DNA of 7,848 nt, taken from NCBI GenBank assembly GCA_034003585.1, contig JAVEYH010000143.1:1-7848 (forward strand). The letters are read 5' to 3'. Below are positions 1-6,642 of the stretch, piece by piece (within the stretch, counting starts at the first letter, position 1; each line of letters starts with the position of its first letter). The DNA comes from JAPXSY01 sp034003585. GTDB lineage: Bacteria; Verrucomicrobiota; Kiritimatiellia; RFP12; UBA1067. A program made the position numbers and the translations under genes. The notes below the pieces were generated by a model. The model ran no database searches. It was not told the DNA's origin and worked only from the letters and a program-made list of their open reading frames with translations.

Positions 1-123
1 CTCAGCGGCCAGCCCTGGGCGGTGATGGCGGGGTTCGTCCTGGTCTCCATCCCCACGGCGCTGGTGTTCTTCGCCTGCCAGAAGGTGATCCTGCGCGGGA
101 TCGTGTTGCCGAGCATGAAGTGA
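1..123 (+). CDS. Carbohydrate ABC transporter permease, C-terminal end (partial)
   Basis: Only the last 40 codons and a TGA stop are in the window; the gene begins to the left. The visible tail has a membrane-spanning stretch (MAGFVLVSIPTALVFFAC) followed by a short charged end, QKVILRGIVLPSMK. This matches the usual close of MalG-type inner-membrane permeases of sugar ABC importers (CUT1 family), which end in a helix, then 'fQryfv.Gi..GavK'. Family knowledge says such a protein pairs with a MalF-type permease, a binding protein and an ATPase, which would lie upstream outside the window. The substrate cannot be told from this tail. No strong terminator follows directly. Confidence is good for the family and low for the substrate. 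Confidence 0.75.
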   Translation, partial: LSGQPWAVMAGFVLVSIPTALVFFACQKVILRGIVLPSMK

Positions 124-149
124 GCCGATCTATCGAACGGGGCAGGACC

Positions 150-192
150 GCAGAGGGTAACGCCGGAACGCGAAGAAGCAGAGGCACAGAGG
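150..192. repeat. Short degenerate CAGAGG repeat patch
   Basis: The heptamer GCAGAGG occurs at 150-156 and 178-184, and ACAGAGG at 186-192, the last two almost in tandem. Similar 'gcagaggcgcagag' strings are scattered between genes in several bacterial groups, as I recall. No function can be assigned. It may be the worn remnant of a simple tandem repeat. Confidence 0.35.
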
Positions 193-232
193 TGCGGGAC
201 TGGCCGGGGAGAGGCTGCTGAGCAAGGAGTCG

Positions 233-361
233 GGAGCGCGGGCGTCCCCGCCCGCAACAACGTGTGGTTTTGGGGGTTTGCGCGTCGGGTTGTTTCACGC
301 TGTAGCGCGCGCTGAACTCGCGTAGAGCCGTTTCAAGGGCGGGCGGGGACGCCCGCGCTCC
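233..361. repeat. REPIN-like element 1 (two inverted REP hairpins)
   Basis: The 23-base arm at 233-255 is an exact reverse complement of 339-361, with 83 bases between. Each arm starts, on its own strand, with GGAG, then C, then a perfect hairpin: stem GCGGGCG/CGCCCGC around the loop TCCC (238-244 pairs with 249-255). This is the described layout of bacterial REP sequences (GTAG or GGAG tetranucleotide, then a palindrome), and two REPs in inverted orientation make a REPIN or BIME. Such units are moved in trans by RAYT transposases (TnpA-REP, a Y1 family); none is in this window. A second copy of nearly the same size lies at 6720-6847. A role in transcript ends or mRNA stability is possible but not shown. 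Confidence 0.75.
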
Positions 362-376
362 AGTGCGTGGACCGGC

Positions 377-398
377 GGCGGTTTGCGGGGAAACCGCC
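377..398 (+). terminator. Strong stem-loop, possible weak terminator
   Basis: A perfect 8-base stem, GGCGGTTT with AAACCGCC, closes a 6-base loop (GCGGGG). It is followed by CTTGTCT, which is a poor U-tract. It could end transcription leaking from the permease operon or be another repeat remnant. The structure is seen; the function is a guess. Confidence 0.3.
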
Positions 399-434
399 CT
401 TGTCTACCCTGCTTCGCGCCAGGCGGCAGACCCA

Positions 435-474
435 CCGGCAGTACCGGTAGTGCCCGCAGTTTCGGAACTGCCGG
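435..474. repeat. Imperfect inverted repeat / stem-loop
   Basis: CCGGCAGT (435-442) pairs with ACTGCCGG (467-474). After an A/A mismatch, CCG (444-446) pairs with CGG (463-465), giving 11 paired bases around a 16-base loop. It lies about 60-100 bases before the candidate promoter of the DJ-1-type gene. It could be a protein binding site, a structured RNA piece or a degraded mobile repeat. There is no U-tract, so it is not a classic terminator. Confidence 0.35.
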
Positions 475-513
475 GGAACCTGCAACGTGTAACCCCGTCC
501 CTCGCCTTTTGCA

Positions 514-542
514 TTGCCGGCGCTCCGCGCGCGTGCCACAAT
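514..542 (+). promoter_or_regulatory. Candidate sigma-70 promoter of the DJ-1-type gene
   Basis: TTGCCG at 514-519 (4 of 6 to TTGACA) is separated by 17 bases from CACAAT at 537-542 (4 of 6 to TATAAT). The -10 is preceded by TGC (534-536), which fits an extended -10 (TGn). Transcription would start near 549, leaving a leader of about 29 bases. The same -35 hexamer and spacing occur in front of lpxI. This is a pattern match only. Confidence 0.4.
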
Positions 543-577
543 ACAGGGAAAAGAGTTTTAAACCGGAAGGAGCCCTT

Positions 578-1123
578 ATGCGTGTTCTGGTCCCTTTGGC
601 GGACGGGTTGGAGGAGTTGGAGGCGGTCACGATCCTCGATGTGCTGCGCCGCGGCGGGATCGAGGCGGTGGGCGCGGCCCTCGGAAAATCGCTGCAGGTT
701 CACGGCTCGCGCGGGGTAACGCTGCTGGCCGACGCGGTCTGGGACGAGCTGGACCCGGAAGCGTTCGACGCGCTCGCCCTGCCGGGCGGCGGCAAAGGCA
801 CCGAGGCCCTGGCGGCGGACGGGCGGGTGACCGGCGCGGTGCGGGCGTTCGACGCGGCGGGTAAGTTCGTGACCGCGATCTGCGCCGCGCCCACCGTGCT
901 GGCCGCGGCCGGGGTGCTGGAGGGGCGCCGCGCCACCTGCTATCCCTCGTGCGCGCCGCAACTCGGCGCGGCGTTTGACGAGGCCCCGGTGATCGCGGAC
1001 GGCAACATCATCACCAGCCAGGGCCCGGGCACCGCCATGCTCTTCGCGTTGGTGCTGGTGCGTCACTTCACGGACGAGGAGACCGCCCGGCGCGTGGCCG
1101 AAGGCCTGCTGACGCAATTCTGA
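578..1123 (+). CDS. DJ-1/PfpI (ThiJ) family protein
   Basis: This is a 181-residue protein of the DJ-1 branch of the glutamine-amidotransferase-like superfamily. It carries the nucleophilic-elbow cysteine in AICAAPTVLAA (Cys102) and the partner acid in GLEELE (Glu15), corresponding to Cys106 and Glu18 of human DJ-1. The LPGG loop (68-71) and NIITSQGPGTAM (143-154) are also typical. Relatives include the bacterial YajL-type proteins linked to oxidative stress or protein/nucleotide repair; the exact activity in this family is debated and cannot be read from sequence. The start is fixed by GGAAGGAG at 565-572, 5 bases before the ATG, and by the usual 'MrvLVpLadG.EE.E' N-terminus; an in-frame upstream extension is not credible. 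It appears monocistronic, as the next gene converges on it with only 14 bases between stops. Confidence 0.9.
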   Translation: MRVLVPLADGLEELEAVTILDVLRRGGIEAVGAALGKSLQVHGSRGVTLLADAVWDELDPEAFDALALPGGGKGTEALAADGRVTGAVRAFDAAGKFVTAICAAPTVLAAAGVLEGRRATCYPSCAPQLGAAFDEAPVIADGNIITSQGPGTAMLFALVLVRHFTDEETARRVAEGLLTQF

Positions 1124-1124
1124 G

Positions 1125-1143
1125 GCGCGCCGGGCGCTTATTT
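1125..1143 (+). terminator. Weak candidate terminator between convergent genes
   Basis: Right after the DJ-1-type stop, GCGC (1125-1128) can pair with GCGC (1134-1137) over a 5-base loop, followed by TTATTT. The stem is short, and the T-rich part already belongs to the end of the fucosidase gene. With convergent genes 14 bases apart, some end signal is expected here, but this one is marginal. Confidence 0.22.
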
Positions 1144-2702
1144 CGGCACGAACGCCACATGCCGCAGCTTGGCGACAACGGGATTGGGCCAGGCGTTGTT
1201 GTTGTAGAGGCGTTGCGCCCGCACGACGGAGAGCACCAGGCCGTCCTTTGTCTGCGTCACGGTGGAGACGGGCACGACGCGGGGCTGGTACTCCAGAACC
1301 CGGTCATTCTGGCCGAGCACGGAAACCCGCGTCTCACGGGTCGCGGAAAGCGACTTGAGCGTGAACGTCCTGCGTTCACCCCGTTCCCAGCGCTTCTTCC
1401 CCTGGGGGAGAAACACATAGACGGTGTCCGGCTCGTTCGCGCGCCGTGTGAACGACACCTCCCCCTCCCGGATGACGGGGCAGGGTCGGATATCGTGGAT
1501 GCTCTCGCCGTTGACGAACATCCACAACGCCAGCTCGCGGAACACCTGCTCCTGCTCGCGCGGGATTTTCCCGGAGGGTTCCGGCCCCATGTTGATCAGC
1601 AGGTTTCCTCCCTTGGCCCGGATATCGATCAGCATGTCAATCAGTTGTGTGCCGGATTTGTATTCCTCGTTGGTCGGCTTGTATTGCCATTGCGTCCCCA
1701 GCGTGAAACAGGCCTCCCAGGGGCCTTTCAGGGGGGCGTCCGGAATCGTTTGCTCAGGCGTGTTCATCTCGCCCCGGGTGATCAGGCACGCGGGCTGCAG
1801 CTCATGGATGTACTGGCCGATGGCCCGATTGTCAAACGCATCCAGAAACGCCACATCGATCGGGCCGTACCGGGTGAACAGCTCCCTCACCTGCGCCTTG
1901 CCGTGCGCCAGCAGCGCGGGGTTGGAGGAGATGTTCGCCGCCTCGCTCTTGCGGCGGATCTCATGGCCCTGCCGGTGCAGAAAGAGAAAGTCTTCAGGGG
2001 AGAAATAGAACCCCACCTTCATGCCATACTTGCGGCAGGCTTTCACATACGCCTGAACGAGGTCTTTCCGGTAGGGCGTGTTGGCGATCGAGAAATCCGT
2101 GGTTTTCGTGGGCCACAGGCAGAACCCGTTATGGTGTTTGACGGTCAGGACCATATACCGGAACCCGGCCAGCTTCGCCAGTCGGGCCCACTCTTCCGGA
2201 CGGTATTCCTGCGGGTTGAAGAACTTCGGCAGTTCGCGGATGTAGCGCTCCAGATAGTCGTCGGAGGCCCCGACCATGCTGTGGGAAATCACGCTCCCGA
2301 GNNNNNNNNNNNNNNNNNNNNNNNNNNNNNNNNNNNNNNNNNNNNNNNNNNNNNNNNNNNNNNNNNNNNNNNNNNNNNNNNNNNNNNNNNNNNNNNNNNN
2401 NTCGCCAGTCGGGCCCACTCTTCCGGACGGTATTCCTGCGGGTTGAAGAACTTCGGCAGTTCGCGGATGTAGCGCTCCAGATAGTCGTCGGAGGCCCCGA
2501 CCATGCTGTGGGAAATCACGCTCCCGAGTTCCGAGTCCAGGCTCCAGTGAATGAACAGCCCGACACCCCAGTCCATGAAGGCTTCGCACCGTGCCGGATC
2601 ATTCGCGAGCGCGGGCGCCGGGGCGGCCGGCGTCAGGCGCGCCGCGGACAGGAGGAGGGCCACACCCAGGCCGGTCAGGCGGGTTTTCCTTGTGGCGGTC
2701 AT
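1138..2702 (-). CDS. GH29 alpha-L-fucosidase, exported; interrupted by an assembly gap
   Basis: Family GH29 retaining alpha-L-fucosidases release terminal L-fucose from glycans. As given, the gene is broken by 100 N and a duplicated 127-base segment. Without the artefact (1138-2301 joined to 2529-2702) it reads in one frame as 445 residues, normal for bacterial GH29. Residues 1 to about 33 look like a Sec signal peptide (basic start, GLGVALLLSA core, APALA end). Family marks follow: FMDWGVGLFIHW (42-53), TVKHHNGFCLWPT (111-123), GFYFSPEDF (155-163), YGPIDVAFLDAFD (203-215, with Asp212 as likely nucleophile), PWEACFTLG (252-260), GGNLLINMGPEPSG (289-302) and LWMFVNGESIHDIRP (317-331). Residues after about 340 should form the C-terminal beta-sandwich. 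The ATG at 2702 has GAAAGGAA 9 bases upstream. It lies 83 bases after argS and may be the last gene of that operon. It looks less GC-rich than its neighbours. Substrate linkage is unknown. Confidence 0.9.
2175..2301. repeat. Left copy of a 127-base duplication at a scaffold gap
   Basis: These 127 bases are identical to 2402-2528, and the two copies touch the N run on either side. The sequence lies inside the fucosidase gene (codons 59 to about 101). The most likely cause is an unmerged contig overlap, not a biological repeat. Confidence 0.9.
2302..2401. other. Assembly gap of exactly 100 N
   Basis: A run of 100 N is a customary placeholder for a scaffold gap of unknown size. Given the identical flanks, the true gap is probably negative (an overlap), and no sequence is missing. 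Confidence 0.95.
2402..2528. repeat. Right copy of the 127-base duplication
   Basis: It is identical to 2175-2301. Deleting this copy with the N run (or the left copy with it) joins the two halves of the fucosidase gene in frame and gives a full-length protein. Confidence 0.9.
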
Positions 2703-2765
2703 GTTCTGCGGTTCCTTTCATTCGGGTTCACACAGGCTTGCGCACGTTTCCCTCTTCCGCAGAAC
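2703..2765 (-). promoter_or_regulatory. Perfect 9-base inverted repeat around the fucosidase ribosome binding site
   Basis: GTTCTGCGG at 2703-2711 is the exact reverse complement of CCGCAGAAC at 2757-2765. On the mRNA strand the 3' arm ends directly at the fucosidase ATG. The Shine-Dalgarno-like GAAAGGAA (2719 down to 2712) is the part of the 45-base loop next to the stem. The arms could be a bipartite operator or a long-range RNA stem that affects translation start. The repeat is seen; the regulatory role is inferred. Confidence 0.4.
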
Positions 2766-2785
2766 GGAGTGGCCTCCGGTGCGGT

Positions 2786-4519
2786 TCAAATCCGGCGCGG
2801 CGCGCGGATGCCGAGCAGGCCGAGGCCTTCGGCCAACACTTGCGCCACCATCGCGCAGAGCCGGATGCGGCTGTCGCGCACCGCCGGCTCCGCCTTCAGC
2901 ACGGGCGAGCGCTGGTAGAAGCTGCTGTAGGTCTGGGAAAGGCCGAACAGATAATCGGCCAGCACGCTGGGCTTGAACGCCTCGGCCGCGCGCGTCACAA
3001 CGGCGGGGAACTGCAGCAGACGCAGGGCCAGCTCCTTTTCGACCGGTTCGTCCAGCAGCAGCGCGTTGCCGTTCGGGTCGGTGCCCGGAACCTGTTCGGC
3101 GTACTTGTCGAGCAGACTGCAGACGCGCGCGTGGGCGTATTGCAGATAGGGTCCGGAGTTGCCCTCCAGCGCCAGCGCCTTCTCCCAGGTGAAGACGATC
3201 AGCGTCTGCGGGTCGTGGCTCAGGTCGGCGTATTTGATCGCGCCGATGCCGATCGCGGCGGCCAGTTCCCGCTGTTCCGCCTCGGGCATGCCGGGATGCG
3301 CGCCGCGGATGATCTCTCCCGCGCGGCGTTCGGCCTCGTCCAGCAGCGCCTCCAGCTTGATGACATTGCCCTGCCGTGTCGAGAAGGTTCCTTCGGGCAG
3401 GCGCATCAGCCCGAACCACACGTGCTCCAGGCGCGTGGCGCATCCCAATTTGGCGCACACGGTGAAAAACTGTTTGAAGTGCAACTGCTGGCGCTCGTCG
3501 GTGACGTACACGATCCGGTCGGGCGCGAACTCGGCCATGCGGCTGCGCACGGTGGCGATATCGGTCGCGGCGTAGTTGAAGCCGCCGTCGCTTTTGCGCA
3601 CGATGCAGACCGGCATGCCCTCCGCCTCCAGGTTCACGACCAGCGCGCCCTCGCTCTCTTGGGCGAGGCCTTTCTCCTGCAGCAGCCGGATGGTCCCGGG
3701 CAGGGTGTCGTTGTAATAACTTTCGCCGCGCGTGAGGTCGAAGCGCACGTCGAGCCGCGCGTAGACGCGGTCGAACTCGGCGCGGCTGATGGCGATGAAG
3801 CGCTCCCACACCGCGCGGTTTTCCGGGTCGCCCTGCTGGAGTTTGACCAGCTCGGCCTTGCAGGCGTCCAGCCAGGCGGGGTCCTCTTTCGAGCGGTTGT
3901 AGCTCCGCACGTAGACCCGCTCCAGCATTTCAACGGTCAGGGCCTCGCGCTCGGCGTCCGACAGGAAGGCGCGGTAGCCTTGGATCAGCAGGCCGAACTG
4001 CGTGCCCCAGTCGCCCAGATGGTTGTCGGCAATCACGCGGTAGCCCAGCGCGCGGTGGATGCGGTCGAGCGCGTTGCCGATGACCGTGGAACGGATGTGG
4101 CCGATGTGCATGGGCTTGGCCACGTTCGGGCTGGAGTAATCGATCACCACCGTCCGGCCGCGGCCGAGGTCCGGGATGCCGAAGTGCGGCGCGGCGGCGA
4201 GCGCCGCGAGCTGTTCGGCGAGCCAGGCGGGGGCGACGGTCAGGTTGATGAAGCCCGCCCCCGCCACGGTGGCGGCCGTGAGCATGGGAGGCAGCGGCAG
4301 GGCGCGGAGCGCGGCTTCGGCGATCTGACGCGGGGGCTGGCGCAGCACCTTGGCCAGCGGCATGGCGTCGTTACACTGGAAATCGCCGAACCGCGTGTCT
4401 GTCGCGGGCTGCACGCGGAGGGCGGACCAGTCCTGCCGCGCGTCCCCGAACGCGGTCTGAAACGACTGCCGCAGCCACTGCGCCAACAGCTCCTCGCACT
4501 TGTTCACCGTCTCGTTCAT
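2786..4519 (-). CDS. argS: Arginyl-tRNA synthetase
   Basis: ArgS charges tRNA-Arg with arginine using ATP in the cytoplasm. The 577-residue protein is of normal length and shows the class I layout. An N-terminal additional domain (about 1-115) is followed by the Rossmann catalytic core with SPNVAKPMHIGHIRST (130-145), whose HIGH signature is at 138-141. ADNHLGDWGTQFG follows (164-176), then the degenerate KMSKS region TFSTRQGN (378-385), typical for ArgS. The DALR anticodon-binding domain starts near GPYLQYAHAR (456-465) and ends in the characteristic LLGIRAPRRI. The ATG at 4519 is chosen because AAAGG (4526-4530) lies 6 bases upstream and family homology starts there; an in-frame ATG at 4588 would overlap the end of lpxB and add an unrelated peptide. 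It follows lpxB after 59 bases and is probably cotranscribed. No key residue is missing. Confidence 0.96.
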   Translation of the reverse strand: MNETVNKCEELLAQWLRQSFQTAFGDARQDWSALRVQPATDTRFGDFQCNDAMPLAKVLRQPPRQIAEAALRALPLPPMLTAATVAGAGFINLTVAPAWLAEQLAALAAAPHFGIPDLGRGRTVVIDYSSPNVAKPMHIGHIRSTVIGNALDRIHRALGYRVIADNHLGDWGTQFGLLIQGYRAFLSDAEREALTVEMLERVYVRSYNRSKEDPAWLDACKAELVKLQQGDPENRAVWERFIAISRAEFDRVYARLDVRFDLTRGESYYNDTLPGTIRLLQEKGLAQESEGALVVNLEAEGMPVCIVRKSDGGFNYAATDIATVRSRMAEFAPDRIVYVTDERQQLHFKQFFTVCAKLGCATRLEHVWFGLMRLPEGTFSTRQGNVIKLEALLDEAERRAGEIIRGAHPGMPEAEQRELAAAIGIGAIKYADLSHDPQTLIVFTWEKALALEGNSGPYLQYAHARVCSLLDKYAEQVPGTDPNGNALLLDEPVEKELALRLLQFPAVVTRAAEAFKPSVLADYLFGLSQTYSSFYQRSPVLKAEPAVRDSRIRLCAMVAQVLAEGLGLLGIRAPRRI

Positions 4520-4578
4520 CGTCTGCCTTTGCCCTTGCGGTTGAAAAACCCGAAGGATACCCGCGTCCGCGTGGCGCG

Positions 4579-5736
4579 TCACGCCCAAAAAAACCGGGCG
4601 ATCGCTTCGGCGGCGCGCTCCGAGGCCCGGCCCGTCCCGAGCCGGGCGTTGGCCTCGTCGTATCCGGCGAGGGCGGCCGCGCGCGCGGCGTCATCCGTGA
4701 GATAGCGGTGGAGCGCGTCGGCCAGGCGTTCTGGCGTGAAGGCGTCCTGCAGCAGTTCGGGCATCACCTCCCGGCCGGCGACGATGTTGGCGAGGCCGAG
4801 ATGGCGCACGCCTTTCACGAGCAGCCGCGCGATGTGGTAGGTGACGCGGCTGGCGGTGTAGACCAGCACCGTGGGGCAGCGCATGAGGCAGGCCTCGAGC
4901 GTGGCGGTGCCGGAGGCCACGGCGGCGGCGTGCGCCTGCAGCAGCGTGTCGCGCGCCTGCCCGTCCGTGAAGCGGAGGCAGCGCGGTTTGTCCGGCGACG
5001 CCGCGGCGACGGCCTCGCCGAGGCTCCGCATGCGGGCCGTGGGCGTGGGGATGACGAAGGAGCAGGCTCCGGCCAGCCGCGTTTCGAGCAGGACCGCGGC
5101 GCGCAGCATGCGCGGCAGGATCCGCGTGATCTCGCTCGTCCGGCTGCCCGGCAGCAGCGCGACGCGGTGGCCATCCCCCCACGGCAGGGCCGCGGGCGGG
5201 GCGGCCCGCGTCTCCGCGGCGCGGTCCACCAGCGGGTGGCCCGTGAAGGCGGCGCGCAGCGCGGTCGGCGCGAACAGCTCCGGCTCGAAGGGAAAGAGAC
5301 AGAGCAGCAGATCAAGCGATTGCGCGATCTTCGGAATGCGGCCGCGGCGCCAGGCCCAGACTTGCGGGCAGATGTAGTGGGCGGTCTTGAAGCCGCGGGC
5401 ATGGGCGAAACGGGCGAGCCGCAGGTTCATGCCGGGATAGTCGACCGTGAGCACCAGGTCCGGTTTCCAGTCGAGGATCTCGCGCTTCATGCGGCGCAGC
5501 ATGCCGAGCAGGAAGGGCAGGTTGCGGAGCACCGGCGTGATGCCGATGATCGCGATGCGGTCCGTGTGGTAGAGCAGCTCCGCGCCTTCGGCCCGCATGG
5601 CGTCGCCGCCGAAGCCGCGGAAAGTGACGGGGCGGCCGAGGCGCGCGCGCAGGGCGCGCATCAGGGCCGCGGCGTGCATGTCGCCGCTGACCTCGCCGGC
5701 GCCGAGCAGAATGCGTAGGGGGGGGGTGTCGCTCAT
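4579..5736 (-). CDS. lpxB: Lipid-A-disaccharide synthase
   Basis: LpxB (glycosyltransferase family GT19) joins UDP-2,3-diacylglucosamine and lipid X (2,3-diacylglucosamine 1-phosphate) to make the lipid A disaccharide at the inner face of the cytoplasmic membrane. The 385-residue length equals that of known LpxB proteins. Signature segments are GAGEVSGDMHAA (12-23), GFGGDAM (41-47), VDYPGMN (98-104), CPQVWAWR (123-130), FPFE (148-151), TGHPLVD (165-171), LLPGSRTSEI (194-203), ASGTATLEA (274-282) and NIVAGREVMPELLQ (317-330). The start follows lpxI by 15 bases, with AAAGG upstream, so translation is probably coupled within an operon. The 3' end has a run of seven T (mRNA strand) coding for part of RFFWA. 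The gene is very GC-rich. Its presence indicates a lipid A-bearing outer membrane. Confidence 0.96.
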   Translation of the reverse strand: MSDTPPLRILLGAGEVSGDMHAAALMRALRARLGRPVTFRGFGGDAMRAEGAELLYHTDRIAIIGITPVLRNLPFLLGMLRRMKREILDWKPDLVLTVDYPGMNLRLARFAHARGFKTAHYICPQVWAWRRGRIPKIAQSLDLLLCLFPFEPELFAPTALRAAFTGHPLVDRAAETRAAPPAALPWGDGHRVALLPGSRTSEITRILPRMLRAAVLLETRLAGACSFVIPTPTARMRSLGEAVAAASPDKPRCLRFTDGQARDTLLQAHAAAVASGTATLEACLMRCPTVLVYTASRVTYHIARLLVKGVRHLGLANIVAGREVMPELLQDAFTPERLADALHRYLTDDAARAAALAGYDEANARLGTGRASERAAEAIARFFWA

Positions 5737-5751
5737 GCGGGCCAGCCTTTC

Positions 5752-6606
5752 TCAGGGACGCAGCGGGGCCTCGGGCAGGCCGCTGTCGAGGCCGACCACG
5801 GCCAGGTTCAGGCGGTCCGCGGCAGCCAGGACCTTGTCGCGTTCGAGCATCACCAGGCGTCCGGCCTGGAAGGCCAGGGCCGTAATTCGCGCCCGGCGCA
5901 GCACGCCGAGGGTTTGCGCGCCGATCACTGGGATGTCGAAGCGCATGTCATGGCCCGTTTTGGCGACCTTGACCACCACGGCGCCCGGCCCGCCCAGCTT
6001 GCCGCCGCGGCGGATCGCCGCGTTCGTGCCCTCGAACGCCTCGACCGCGAGGATCATGCCGTCCTTGACCACCAGGGTCTGGCCGATGTCGTGCCCGCCG
6101 ATCCCGCAGGCCACGCGGTGGCCGAAATCAATGTCGCGCGCCTCGCGTTCGGTCGGGCCGCGGCGGGAGAGCACGCCCGCGCCGGGCAGGAAGTCGTCCA
6201 TGTAGCAGGAAGCCGGCAGCACGCGGATGCCGATGCGCTCCATTTCGGCGGTGATGCGGCCGAAGAGCGTGTGGGCGTTCTTGACCGGCAGCTCGTTCAG
6301 CCAGGCGCGGGCGAGATCATCGAAGCGCGTGCGGAAGAGGGCCAGGGGGGGGATGCCGCCGGCCAGGATCCCGTGCGAGAAACCCTGCCGCGCCGCCCAG
6401 TCGAAAATGCGCCGGATGTCGCCGATGCCGAACCAGGCGGTATCGTCGGCCAGGGCCGCGGTGGCGCGCGAGGTCGCGCCGCGCAGCCCCAGCATCGTGA
6501 TGCGCCGCACCCCGGCCCGGCGCGCGCCCGCCGCGACGCAGGCGGGATATGTGCCGCTGCCCGCCACAAGGAGAAGGTTGTCCGTAGCCTGCTGTGCCGT
6601 TGCCAT
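5752..6606 (-). CDS. lpxI: UDP-2,3-diacylglucosamine pyrophosphatase LpxI
   Basis: LpxI (DUF1009 family) hydrolyses UDP-2,3-diacylglucosamine to lipid X and UMP, the step before LpxB. It replaces LpxH in many lineages. The 284-residue protein shows the N-terminal LLLVAGSGTYP (11-21), the linker region LPVKNAHTLFGRI (106-118), AVEAFEGTNAAIRRGG (187-202) and GAVVVKVAKTGHDMRFDIPVIGA (208-230). The latter holds the conserved DMRFD; its last Asp (224) probably equals the catalytic Asp225 of the Caulobacter enzyme. The start at 6606 puts about ten residues before the conserved core, as in relatives. The frame stays open to an ATG at 6759, but that extension would run through the promoter and into the REPIN-like repeat (giving ARTPALPT), so I reject it. 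No Shine-Dalgarno precedes the ATG; see the promoter entry. It is the first gene of the lpxI-lpxB-argS block. Confidence 0.93.
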   Translation of the reverse strand: MATAQQATDNLLLVAGSGTYPACVAAGARRAGVRRITMLGLRGATSRATAALADDTAWFGIGDIRRIFDWAARQGFSHGILAGGIPPLALFRTRFDDLARAWLNELPVKNAHTLFGRITAEMERIGIRVLPASCYMDDFLPGAGVLSRRGPTEREARDIDFGHRVACGIGGHDIGQTLVVKDGMILAVEAFEGTNAAIRRGGKLGGPGAVVVKVAKTGHDMRFDIPVIGAQTLGVLRRARITALAFQAGRLVMLERDKVLAAADRLNLAVVGLDSGLPEAPLRP

Positions 6607-6613
6607 GTCCAGC

Positions 6614-6642
6614 AGTATACCGGAGAGGGAAGGGTGCGGCAA
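6614..6642 (-). promoter_or_regulatory. Sigma-70-type promoter of the lpxI operon, probably leaderless
   Basis: On the minus strand TTGCCG (6642 down to 6637) is followed after 17 bases by TATACT (6619 down to 6614; 5 of 6 to consensus). Only 7 bases separate TATACT from the lpxI ATG at 6606, so the expected transcription start falls at or within a base or two of the start codon. The lack of a ribosome binding site there agrees with a leaderless mRNA. This is a sequence match, without expression data. Confidence 0.55.

Larger units (their letters stand above)
124..577. other. 454-base intergenic region, no gene seen
   Basis: Between the permease stop and the DJ-1-type gene I find no convincing coding sequence. 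Frames stay open here only because of high GC, and they translate into arginine- and proline-rich peptides without family features. The region holds, in order: a short patch of CAGAGG repeats (150-192), a REPIN-like element (233-361), two stem-loops (377-398 and 435-474), and a candidate promoter and ribosome binding site for the following gene. The load of repeats suggests a tolerated insertion zone. Confidence 0.7.

Noticed and set aside
404..1117. Minus-strand open frame opposite the DJ-1-type gene
   Set aside because: Composition is typical of an antisense shadow in GC-rich DNA, and the plus strand carries the DJ-1 motifs and a good ribosome binding site.
2175..2528. A true tandem duplication within the fucosidase gene
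   Set aside because: The copies are exactly identical, abut a 100-N placeholder, and collapsing them gives an intact in-frame family-length protein.
4585..4603. T-rich hairpin at the end of lpxB (CGCCC, T-run loop, GGGCG) as terminator or programmed frameshift
   Set aside because: The T-run is in the loop, it codes for the normal LpxB C-terminus, and argS follows closely in the same direction.
2591..4705. Very long plus-strand open frame opposite argS, and similar long frames opposite lpxB, lpxI and the fucosidase
   Set aside because: They are antisense to genes with full family motifs, are rich in Arg, Gly, Ala and His with no recognisable domain, and one runs through the N gap. High GC keeps such frames open.
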